Virus record (IMG/VR): IMGVR_UViG_3300032282_002519
Span: 1-21,138 of that record
Length of the DNA stretch: 21,138 nucleotides
From: a virus
Reading direction: 5' to 3' (one strand)
Positions within the stretch are counted from its first letter, which is position 1, and the number at the start of each line of letters is the position of its first letter. Position numbers and translations under genes: made by a program. Of the stretch, positions 14,537-21,138 are shown piece by piece. The notes under the pieces are model-generated. The model made no database searches. It was not told the origin of the DNA and saw only the letters and a list, made by a program, of their open reading frames with translations.

Positions 14537-16432
14537 ATGAATAAAGCTGTATATGATATAGAAACCTTATCCAATTGTTTTATTGTTTGCATGGAAGACT
14601 ATAAAACAGAAGAGGATAAAGTATTTGTAGTTCATGATCTCAGAAATGACTTTGATGAACTAGTAGAATGTTTTAAGCAATTAAGACAAAAGAAGGGATG
14701 GTTAGTATCATTTAATGGTATAGGCTTTGACTCTCAAGTAATGGAATACATGCTTGATAATCATGAGGATTGGGTAGGTTTTTCCGGTTGTCAAATAGCT
14801 GAGATAATATACAAGTATGCTCAAAAACTTATATCTACTCAAGATGGGGGATTCCCTGACTATCCTGAATGGAAACTAAGAATAAATAATATAGATGTTT
14901 TTAAACTTAATCACTGGGATAATCCAGCTAAAAGATCGAGTCTTAAATGGATTCAGTACTCTATGGACTGGCCTACCATACAGGATATGCCTATTCATCA
15001 TAAAGCTGTTATCACTACTATAGATGAGATAAATAGTATTATTGGTTATTGTAAGAATGATGTGAAGTCTACCAAGGCTATTATGAATTTAAGCAAAGAC
15101 CAAATTAATCTAAGGAAGACTCTTAGCCAAGAGTATAAAATTAATCTTTTTAGTGCATCTGAACCAAGAATTAGTAAAGACTTATTTTTACTATTCTTAA
15201 GTAATGCAACTGGAATACAGAAGTATGACCTTAAACAACTCAGAACTTTTAGAACTGAAATCAAGGTAAAGGATATTATCCTACCTTATATCAAGTTCAA
15301 CACGGGGGAGTTTACTAGACTTCTGAATCAGTTTGAAAAGCTTGTAATAAATCCAAATGAAACAAAGAATGCTTTTAAGTATAGTATTGATTATAAAGGA
15401 GTTACAACTGACTTTGGATTAGGTGGTGTGCATGGAGCAAAAACATCAGGGATATATGAATCAACAAAAGATATGATTATTATGTCTAGTGATGTGACTA
15501 GCTTCTATCCAAATCTAGCAATTAGAAATGGATGGTCACCAGCTCACTTACCTAAGAAGGAGTTTTGTAATTTGTATGAGTGGTTCTTTGAAGAGAGAAA
15601 GAAGATACCTAAGAAGGATCCTAAGAACTATGTCTACAAGATTGTCCTAAACAGTACATATGGCCTAAGCAATGATAAGAACTGTTTCTTATATGATCCT
15701 GAGTTTACAATGAGGATTACAATTAATGGTCAGTTATCACTAATCATGTTATATGAAATGTTAGCAGAAGGTATTCCAGGTAGTATACCTGTGATGCAAA
15801 ATACTGATGGTCTAGAGATGATGATACCTAGTAATGCCAAAGATAAGTATTTAGAAATTTGTGCAGAGTGGGAGAAGATAACTAATCTACAGTTGGAGCA
15901 TGATGAGTATAAAAAGATAATCCTTGCAGATGTCAATAATTACATTGCTATTAACACAGCAGGTAAAGCCAAGTGTAAAGGTAGATTTGATTTTGAGAAC
16001 CTAGCCTTACATAAGAACAAAAGCTTTCTAATCATACCTAAAGCAATATACAATTATTTTGTTAATGATATCCCACCAGAGAAGTATCTGGCAGATAATA
16101 GAAACATATATGATTATTGTGGAGGTGTAAAGATTAAAGGTGATTGGGCTTTTCAAATGACAAGTGTTAATCACGGTAATGTAATTGTAGAAAATCTACA
16201 ACCAACTCTTAGATATTATATTAGTGAAAAAGGTGGAAAGATAGTTAAGAAGAATAAGTATGACAACCGGACCATTCAACTTGAGTCAGGTAAATGGATG
16301 CAAGAACTCTTCATTAACTATGTAGATAAACCATGGATTGAATATAATATTGATGAGAGGTATTATCTTGAGGCTATTAGGAAAGAAATAGAAAACATAA
16401 TTAAACCAATTAAACAATTAAGTTTATTTTAA
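14537..16432 (+). CDS. Family B DNA polymerase with 3'-5' exonuclease, 631 aa
   Basis: The phage replicative polymerase. Exonuclease motifs: Exo I VYDIETL (Asp7, Glu9), Exo II around SFNGIGFD (58-65), Exo III IGYCKNDVKST (169-179). Polymerase motifs: A is SDVTSFYP (318-325, Asp319); B is YKIVLNSTYG (367-376, with Lys368, Asn372, Tyr375); C is MQNTDG (420-425), where the first Asp of the usual D-T-D is Asn while the catalytic Asp424 remains. Only about 50 residues separate motifs A and B, so the fingers are compact. A GG-x-HG element (around 296-300) precedes motif A. The start is the ATG at 14537 in tctaatATG, since an in-frame TTG at 14519 lies in the terminator T tract. Confidence 0.88.
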   Translation: MNKAVYDIETLSNCFIVCMEDYKTEEDKVFVVHDLRNDFDELVECFKQLRQKKGWLVSFNGIGFDSQVMEYMLDNHEDWVGFSGCQIAEIIYKYAQKLISTQDGGFPDYPEWKLRINNIDVFKLNHWDNPAKRSSLKWIQYSMDWPTIQDMPIHHKAVITTIDEINSIIGYCKNDVKSTKAIMNLSKDQINLRKTLSQEYKINLFSASEPRISKDLFLLFLSNATGIQKYDLKQLRTFRTEIKVKDIILPYIKFNTGEFTRLLNQFEKLVINPNETKNAFKYSIDYKGVTTDFGLGGVHGAKTSGIYESTKDMIIMSSDVTSFYPNLAIRNGWSPAHLPKKEFCNLYEWFFEERKKIPKKDPKNYVYKIVLNSTYGLSNDKNCFLYDPEFTMRITINGQLSLIMLYEMLAEGIPGSIPVMQNTDGLEMMIPSNAKDKYLEICAEWEKITNLQLEHDEYKKIILADVNNYIAINTAGKAKCKGRFDFENLALHKNKSFLIIPKAIYNYFVNDIPPEKYLADNRNIYDYCGGVKIKGDWAFQMTSVNHGNVIVENLQPTLRYYISEKGGKIVKKNKYDNRTIQLESGKWMQELFINYVDKPWIEYNIDERYYLEAIRKEIENIIKPIKQLSLF

Positions 16433-16433
16433 C

Positions 16434-17462
16434 ATGCCAAAAAGAACGGGTACAACAACAAAAGAGTATTTAGCTAGTATACCACTCCCAACACATGGGG
16501 GTAGGTATACAGTTATTTCACACAAATTTATTATAGATGCAACTCTATCAGAGTTAGCAAGTAAAGGATTACAAGTAGAAACTGAACTATATAGATGTAG
16601 TTTAGATGGCAACATTGCAACAGCAGTATATCATATTAAGCATGAACAAGATCCTGAACTAGGAATGATATTTACCTGGAGTAATAGCTATGATAAATCA
16701 ATGAGATTTAAATGTGCAATAGGTGCATTTGTTCACACATCTAAGAATCTTATTATCAAAAAAGAAATGGGATCTTGGGGTAGAAAACATACAGGTGTAG
16801 CAGATATGGAGGCCTTACAAACAATACAAGATCAAATTGCTAATGCTAATGTAAACTTCAATAGAATCATAGAAGATAAAGAGAAGATGAAACTTGTAAC
16901 AGTAAGTACACAAGAAGCAGCTGAAGCAGTAGGGAGATTGTATTTAGAAAAGGAGTTACTAACTAGTGAGCAAATGGGTATTGTTAAATCCCAATTCAAA
17001 GCACCTAAGTTTGATTATGTATCTTCAGCAGATAGTTTATGGGTATTTTATAACCATATAAGTTATGCATTACAAAGAGCACATCCAAAAACTTGGATGG
17101 ACCAACAGAGACTAGTGAACTGGTTCTTGTGTGATAAGTTTGGTTTGAACTTAATTCAAGCACAACCATCTTTAAATGTACCAATAACAAATGAGGTAAT
17201 AGGTGAAGTAAATATAGATGCTCTAGAGGTGAAGACACAATCAGTAGAAGAAGTAGTAGTAAGTCCCTATAGACAGATAACACTAGATGAAGCAATAGCA
17301 GAAGCTGAACAAGAAATATCTGAACCAAAAGGAAGTGACTTTGATCTTGATGCATTATCTCTAGATAAAGTATCTGAGGTTCAAGACTTTACAGCTGATA
17401 TAGATGATTTTAATCTATTAGGTGCATCTAGTAATAACATAATAGAAGACTTTGATCTATGA
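16434..17462 (+). CDS. DUF932-like protein with repeated acidic SSB-tail-like motifs, 342 aa
   Basis: Residues 25-240 resemble the DUF932 phage/plasmid family: MIFTWSNSYDKSMRFKCAIGAFVHTSKNLI (79-108) matches its conserved NSYD, GAF and C/H-x-S/N-x-L-I pattern, and SLWVFYNHISYAL (201-213) its N-x-x-T-like helix. The family is of unknown function but common beside phage and plasmid replication genes. From about residue 255 the chain is acidic and disordered-looking and carries SDFDL (301-305), DDFNL (324-328) and terminal EDFDL (338-342), all similar to the tip of the SSB-like protein (GSDFEL). It may bind the same partners as SSB. It starts one base after the polymerase stop. Confidence 0.7.
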   Translation: MPKRTGTTTKEYLASIPLPTHGGRYTVISHKFIIDATLSELASKGLQVETELYRCSLDGNIATAVYHIKHEQDPELGMIFTWSNSYDKSMRFKCAIGAFVHTSKNLIIKKEMGSWGRKHTGVADMEALQTIQDQIANANVNFNRIIEDKEKMKLVTVSTQEAAEAVGRLYLEKELLTSEQMGIVKSQFKAPKFDYVSSADSLWVFYNHISYALQRAHPKTWMDQQRLVNWFLCDKFGLNLIQAQPSLNVPITNEVIGEVNIDALEVKTQSVEEVVVSPYRQITLDEAIAEAEQEISEPKGSDFDLDALSLDKVSEVQDFTADIDDFNLLGASSNNIIEDFDL

Positions 17463-17572
17463 GCTTAAGAGAAAAGTATAAAGACTATAAAAGAGTGAAC
17501 TCACTAACCGGCTGGATAAAACATATCTGGCTGGTTATGGTAAGTTTACTATCATCTGACAAATCTAAATGA
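17459..17572 (+). CDS. Small basic ORF, 37 aa
   Basis: ATG at 17459 overlaps the preceding TGA (ATGA), and its own TGA ends one base before the next start, so the frame exactly fills the gap. The product starts with basic and Tyr-rich residues (MSLREKYKDYKRVN) and then has a short hydrophobic stretch (GWIKHIWLVMVSLLSS), possibly an amphipathic helix or weak membrane segment. No family recognised. Fit to the gap is the main support. Confidence 0.45.
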   Translation: MSLREKYKDYKRVNSLTGWIKHIWLVMVSLLSSDKSK

Positions 17573-17573
17573 C

Positions 17574-18308
17574 ATGGCAATATTTGGTATAAATGGTAAA
17601 ATTTCTTCAGGAAAAGATACTATAGGTAGTATCATACAATACTTAGTAGACAAAGATAGAGCTGGGTATCAACATCCTGATTCACAAGAAGATTTTATAT
17701 CTTACTGTATAAACTTTAATCCAAAGTATTGTAAATGGAAAGTTAAAAAGTTTGCTGGTAAACTCAAAGAGATTGCAGCATTACTTACAGGTTGTACTAT
17801 AGAGCAACTAGAAGACCAAGAGTTTAAGAAACAACCTCTTGGTTTTGATTGGAGCTCAGGTCATTGTGTAGGTGCTTCATCTACTTATAGAGAATTATTA
17901 CAATTGTTAGGTACTGAAATTATGAGAGATAAAGTACACCCTAATGTTTGGGTTAATGCTTTGATGGCTGATTATAAAGCAAAATGGGTTCCTACAGGAG
18001 ACAGTGTTGCAGAAAAAGATGTTTCTCTTGAAAAAGAATATCCTAACTGGATTATTACAGACATGAGATTTCCTAATGAAATAGAAGCTGTTAAAGCTAA
18101 AGATGGTATCACTATTAGAGTTAACAGACTTTATAGTACCACAGGAGAAAATGGCATCCCTGCTACATTTAGTCAAACTCAATTTCATCCTAGTGAGACA
18201 TCTCTTGACAATCATGAATTTGATTATGTGATAGACAACAATGGTACTATAGAAGATTTAATACAAAAAGTAAAAGTAATATTAGTTAAAGAAAGTATAA
18301 TTAAATAA
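17574..18308 (+). CDS. Deoxynucleoside monophosphate kinase, 244 aa
   Basis: It phosphorylates dNMPs for the phage dNTP pool. The N-terminal P-loop is GKISSGKD (residues 8-15). TYRELLQLLGTEIMR (104-118) is the typical substrate/lid helix of phage dNMP kinases. WIITDMRFPNEIEAV (159-173) carries the conserved D-x-R-F-x-NE. HPSETSLD (205-212) and the end strand YVIDNNGT (218-225) complete the family pattern. The length is close to T4 gp1 (241 aa). It is followed four bases later by a MazG-like gene, another nucleotide-pool enzyme. Confidence 0.88.
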   Translation: MAIFGINGKISSGKDTIGSIIQYLVDKDRAGYQHPDSQEDFISYCINFNPKYCKWKVKKFAGKLKEIAALLTGCTIEQLEDQEFKKQPLGFDWSSGHCVGASSTYRELLQLLGTEIMRDKVHPNVWVNALMADYKAKWVPTGDSVAEKDVSLEKEYPNWIITDMRFPNEIEAVKAKDGITIRVNRLYSTTGENGIPATFSQTQFHPSETSLDNHEFDYVIDNNGTIEDLIQKVKVILVKESIIK

Positions 18309-18312
18309 ACTT

Positions 18313-18705
18313 ATGAAGAAACAGATTAATGCAGTAGAAGAATTCCATAATTCATTTAATGAAGCTAATGGTACTATCCCAAAAGTAGTAGATACAGATA
18401 TATATGATCTTAGATACAGACTTATGAGAGAAGAGAATGAAGAGTATTTAGAAGCATGCAAAGAGAATGACATAGTAGAAATAGCTGATGCTTTAGGTGA
18501 CCAGTTATATATTCTTTGTGGTACTATTCTTAAGCATGGTATGCAACATATTATAGAAGATGTATTTGCAGAAATACACCGGAGTAATATGAGCAAGCTA
18601 GATGAAAATGGTAAACCTATATTTAGGCTAGATGGTAAGATTATGAAGAGTAATCTTTATGAAAAACCTAATCTTGTCCCTATTATATACGGTAAAGATT
18701 GTTAA
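18313..18705 (+). CDS. MazG-like nucleotide pyrophosphohydrolase, 130 aa
   Basis: An all-alpha NTP pyrophosphatase of the MazG/PRA-PH superfamily, likely hydrolysing (d)NTPs or ppGpp-like nucleotides. The metal-binding motifs are E40-E41-x-x-E44 (LMREENEEYLEA) and E56-x-x-D59...D63 (VEIADALGDQ). The C-terminal part (FAEIHRSNMSKL, then GKPIFRLDGKIMKS and a Tyr/Pro end) is the usual signature of phage members. It starts in taaacttATG four bases after the dNMP kinase stop, so both are probably made together. Confidence 0.85.
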   Translation: MKKQINAVEEFHNSFNEANGTIPKVVDTDIYDLRYRLMREENEEYLEACKENDIVEIADALGDQLYILCGTILKHGMQHIIEDVFAEIHRSNMSKLDENGKPIFRLDGKIMKSNLYEKPNLVPIIYGKDC

Positions 18706-18737
18706 ACAAATAAAATTAATTTTAAAAACAACATAAT

Positions 18738-18890
18738 ATGAGCTGGATAATAATTGAAATCTTTGATGAAGATAAAAGAAAATCACGTATAATACAAGAT
18801 CAACATGGAACTGTATTATTTAATACAGAAGAAGAAGCATTAGCTTTTGCACAACAGTATGATGAAGCTTATGTAGTACAACTTACATAA
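18738..18890 (+). CDS. Small acidic hypothetical protein, 50 aa
   Basis: The ATG at 18738 follows an AT-rich leader (aaaaacaacataatATG) and the frame ends TAA at 18888-18890, just before a strong terminator. The product has strand, turn and helix segments: SWIIIEIFDED, then a strand with TVLFNTEEEALAFAQQYDEAYVVQL. The pattern of a strand, F-x-T-E-x-EA-x-x-FA helix and final strand is common among very small phage proteins of unknown role. No membrane segment. Leader, length and the terminator placement support it. Confidence 0.6.
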   Translation: MSWIIIEIFDEDKRKSRIIQDQHGTVLFNTEEEALAFAQQYDEAYVVQLT

Positions 18891-18895
18891 TAAAA

Positions 18896-18923
18896 GGAGA
18901 GCTTCGGCTCTCCCTTTTTTTTT
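18896..18923. terminator. UUCG-loop terminator between convergent units, probably bidirectional
   Basis: GGAGAGC (18896-18902) pairs perfectly with GCTCTCC (18907-18913) around a TTCG tetraloop closed by C-G, an extra-stable hairpin. A T tract follows on the + strand (18915-18923). On the opposite strand the flank reads TTTTATTA, so it can also stop the minus-strand gene ending at 18939. Confidence 0.9.
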
Positions 18924-18938
18924 CTTAGTTGCTGTAAG

Positions 18939-21138
18939 TTACCTATTTAGGTTTAATGATTGTGCTGTTTGGAAGTTCTTAAGAGCTGTAACCGGATCTA
19001 TACTAGATGCATTTATACCATACATTCTAGCTATGTGAGACCATAATTTAGCACCACCTTGTTGTTGCCACTCATATGGACCCATTCTTCTAGCATAATA
19101 TGCCTTATCTGAACCTTCAAACATATTTACTATATCAGTACCAGCTGAGAAGTATGAATCTAATGTTGGACCAAAGCCTATTGATTTAAGATCTGTAAAT
19201 GGAGCTAACACAGCTTTAGGATGCCAGAATGCTAATTGCTCATTCTCAGCTTTAATTTGCATCATTAATAAACCTGCATGTACTTGCATAAATCCACCAA
19301 AATTAAATGGATCTTCTTCCTCTGATACACCAGGTATATGTAATGGACCTGTCTTTTCTCTTAATTTTTGATATCTATCTGGGTCATCAGGATCAAATCC
19401 ACCTAGTATCATAGCAGATAACATACCAACTAAAAATAAGGTAGCTACTTCTGTAAATACTTGCATAAAAGCTTCCTTTTCTTTTGGACCCATATGTGCT
19501 AGATTCTTTTCTTTAATTGTTTCTAGCAATGACTTTACAGCTGTTACATAATAACCTTCATCCATACCACCTAATCCAACATTCATTCTGTTTTTAGCAA
19601 ATCTATTTACAGCCATCTCTGTAAAGTAACCTTTCATGAAACTTACCATTCTAAATGCTAGATATCTTTTTGCATCAGGTTGATCAAATTTAGATACAGC
19701 TCCAATAAGTTTGTTGTTTACCATATGAATTCTATTCTTCATTGCTATAAACTTCTTACCTAGTTCTACTGTACCATCATCATTGTATTTGATTCCATAT
19801 TCTGGATCTATACCTGGTTTAAGTTGTAACTTACCATCTTTTACTTCCCAAGCTTCAATGTAAGGTATTTCTATATTACCCATCATTACCTTTTCTTTAT
19901 ACATCATACCTGCTGATGCTGCTAAAGTAGATTGTAATTCGGTCCATTTTCTAACATTTACTAACCAAGATCTATCTACTATATCTTTTCCTAATGTTCT
20001 GGTCATTCTGGTTCCAAACTTATCTTCTGTTCTTCCTTGTGCAAAGTCCATAGTTTCTGCTAATAAAAGCTCAACATCTGTAGTTGGTCCCTTATATACA
20101 TTCATACTTATCTTACCCATAACTCTAGCAGACCATACTTCACCCTTTAGATATGTTCTAGGTGTAAGGTATTTACCTGCAGAAGACATGATAATAGCTT
20201 GTAATTTAGCTCCAAAAGCATTCTTTAATGCTGATGTTATATTTATTGCAAAGAAAGCATTGGCTGCTCTTTTAAACATAAAGTTAGAAGCATTCTGTAA
20301 TATCTCAGAATCTGATCCCCAACCTGTAGTATTAGCTCCTCTAAACTCTCTATCATATAAAGCCTGAAATTGTTGTTGCCTTATATAGCTTCCTTTTTTA
20401 TTTACAAACTTAATTAGACCTGTGTTTCTAAAAGCACCTGCATTAATTGAATCAGCTTCTTTAGGTTGGTTATTTGGGTCAGTTAATAATGACTTAATAG
20501 CCTGAGCTAATGGGTTGATTTCAATTAATTTTTTTTGCTTCTCTGCTCCATACATATATCTCATCATGGATGTGAAAACATCTGTAGAGGTCTCATACTC
20601 ATCATAGTCTGATAACCCGGATACTGGGATTTTGTCTATGGCATTATCAAACATGTCTGTTTGAACTAGTTTAAGTTGTGCTTTAAAGTTTAATCCTTTA
20701 TCATAATCTGATCTGGATCCTAAAAAGAACTCTCTTATTCTATTAATTATTTGTTGAATTAACCCAACTTTTTCTCCTGGTTTTTTAGTAAATGCAGTTT
20801 GTGCCATCTCAAGATCACTCTTTAGATATCTTGGATAATCATAATATAACTTACTATTCTTTGGAGATCCTTTTTGCCACTCTATAAATGTCTCTTTTGT
20901 TTTTTCAAGTAAAGCAAACATAGCCGGGTCTCTCTTCTGTAGATCATAATATTCTTCATTTCTATAAGGACTATTAATTAAATCTTTAGGAAGGAAGTTA
21001 CCTTTATTGTCTATATGTTCTCCTACTTTAAGTTCTACTTTACCAGTAGCTTTATTATATCCATTTCTATATTCTTTTTTTACTACCCTAGCAAAATACT
21101 TAAGACTTGGGACACCATCTATCTTACCTATGACATTA
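18939..21138 (-). CDS. C-terminal part of very large phage protein, probably virion-associated, 5' end outside window
   Basis: The frame stays open from the stop at 18939 to the right edge, so about 732 residues are visible and the N-terminus is missing. The Met at 20921 is internal: 72 more codons precede it without a stop (ending ...YYDLQKRDPAM). The region is largely helical, with a YDYPRYLKSDLE-like segment, an Ala-rich stretch (ANAFFAINITSALKNAFGAKL) and one probable membrane segment near the end (FTEVATLFLVGMLSAMILGGF) followed by DPDDPDRY. This resembles the C-terminal portions of giant phage polyvalent or ejected internal virion proteins, but no enzyme motif is visible. Its minus orientation marks the start of another genome module. 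Confidence 0.7.
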   Translation of the reverse strand, partial: NVIGKIDGVPSLKYFARVVKKEYRNGYNKATGKVELKVGEHIDNKGNFLPKDLINSPYRNEEYYDLQKRDPAMFALLEKTKETFIEWQKGSPKNSKLYYDYPRYLKSDLEMAQTAFTKKPGEKVGLIQQIINRIREFFLGSRSDYDKGLNFKAQLKLVQTDMFDNAIDKIPVSGLSDYDEYETSTDVFTSMMRYMYGAEKQKKLIEINPLAQAIKSLLTDPNNQPKEADSINAGAFRNTGLIKFVNKKGSYIRQQQFQALYDREFRGANTTGWGSDSEILQNASNFMFKRAANAFFAINITSALKNAFGAKLQAIIMSSAGKYLTPRTYLKGEVWSARVMGKISMNVYKGPTTDVELLLAETMDFAQGRTEDKFGTRMTRTLGKDIVDRSWLVNVRKWTELQSTLAASAGMMYKEKVMMGNIEIPYIEAWEVKDGKLQLKPGIDPEYGIKYNDDGTVELGKKFIAMKNRIHMVNNKLIGAVSKFDQPDAKRYLAFRMVSFMKGYFTEMAVNRFAKNRMNVGLGGMDEGYYVTAVKSLLETIKEKNLAHMGPKEKEAFMQVFTEVATLFLVGMLSAMILGGFDPDDPDRYQKLREKTGPLHIPGVSEEEDPFNFGGFMQVHAGLLMMQIKAENEQLAFWHPKAVLAPFTDLKSIGFGPTLDSYFSAGTDIVNMFEGSDKAYYARRMGPYEWQQQGGAKLWSHIARMYGINASSIDPVTALKNFQTAQSLNLNR

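Noticed and set aside
17005-17355. Leucine-rich open frame on the minus strand inside the DUF932-like gene
   Set aside because: It lies opposite a well-supported + strand gene. Its Leu-rich, low-complexity product is what the antisense of an acidic, Glu/Ala-rich coding stretch gives.
17508-17536. Repeat of GGCTGG and imperfect hairpin inside the 37-aa ORF
   Set aside because: The inverted match is only about 7 of 10 bases with no T tract, and the bases are explained by the small coding frame.
1-21138. tRNA genes, CRISPR arrays, insertion sequences
   Set aside because: No cloverleaf-like segments, regularly spaced repeats, transposase motifs or flanking inverted repeats were seen by eye. A dedicated tRNA scan could still find a divergent one.

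Overview
The window looks like part of the genome of a double-stranded DNA tailed phage infecting a member of the Bacteroidota. The DNA is strongly AT-rich and nearly gene-tight. Most starts lie in A-rich sequence (taaaaATG, aaacttATG, or stop/start overlaps TAATG and ATGA) with no Shine-Dalgarno motif, as in Bacteroidota. One intergenic region carries a TAnnTTTG promoter element of the Bacteroidota type. A crAss-like (Crassvirales) or similar Bacteroidota phage is plausible from gene content and the two-strand layout. No terminase, portal or capsid gene is present, so this placement is an inference.

Layout. (1) 5-493: an unrecognised + strand gene. (2) 459-1098: a minus-strand islet of two overlapping genes whose membrane topology resembles an inner-membrane spanin and a partner. 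(3) 1174-5453: first + strand replication block: a protein with a DnaA domain IV-like DNA-binding region, a winged-helix-like protein, a small membrane protein, a DnaB-type helicase, an unknown protein, a Sak4-like RecA-fold ATPase and an SSB-like protein, closed by a hairpin terminator at 5478-5500. (4) 5513-14468: second + strand block: TOPRIM primase, small unknowns, a GIY-YIG-like protein, a DUF6878/DUF6915 pair, a vWA/metallopeptidase-like protein with a MoxR-type AAA+ ATPase, three genes sharing a repeated helical module, a PD-(D/E)XK nuclease and two unknowns, closed by a terminator at 14493-14520. (5) 14537-18890: third + strand block: family B DNA polymerase, a DUF932-like protein, a 37-residue ORF, deoxynucleoside monophosphate kinase, a MazG-like pyrophosphohydrolase and a 50-residue ORF, closed by a UUCG-loop hairpin at 18896-18923. 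(6) 18939-21138: minus strand, the C-terminal 732 residues of a very large protein that runs off the right edge, probably a virion-associated or ejected protein.

How the genes may work together. The + block supplies initiator-like DNA binding, helicase, primase, polymerase, SSB, recombination functions (Sak4-like annealing/recombinase plus nuclease) and dNTP-pool enzymes. Embedded in it, at 8030-12354, is a less familiar cassette: a MoxR ATPase and its vWA partner are bracketed by three genes carrying the same module of about 43 residues, which aligns without gaps between them. This is the strongest candidate here for an undescribed system. No tRNA, rRNA, CRISPR array or insertion sequence was seen, and no gene-free stretch exceeds 300 bases.
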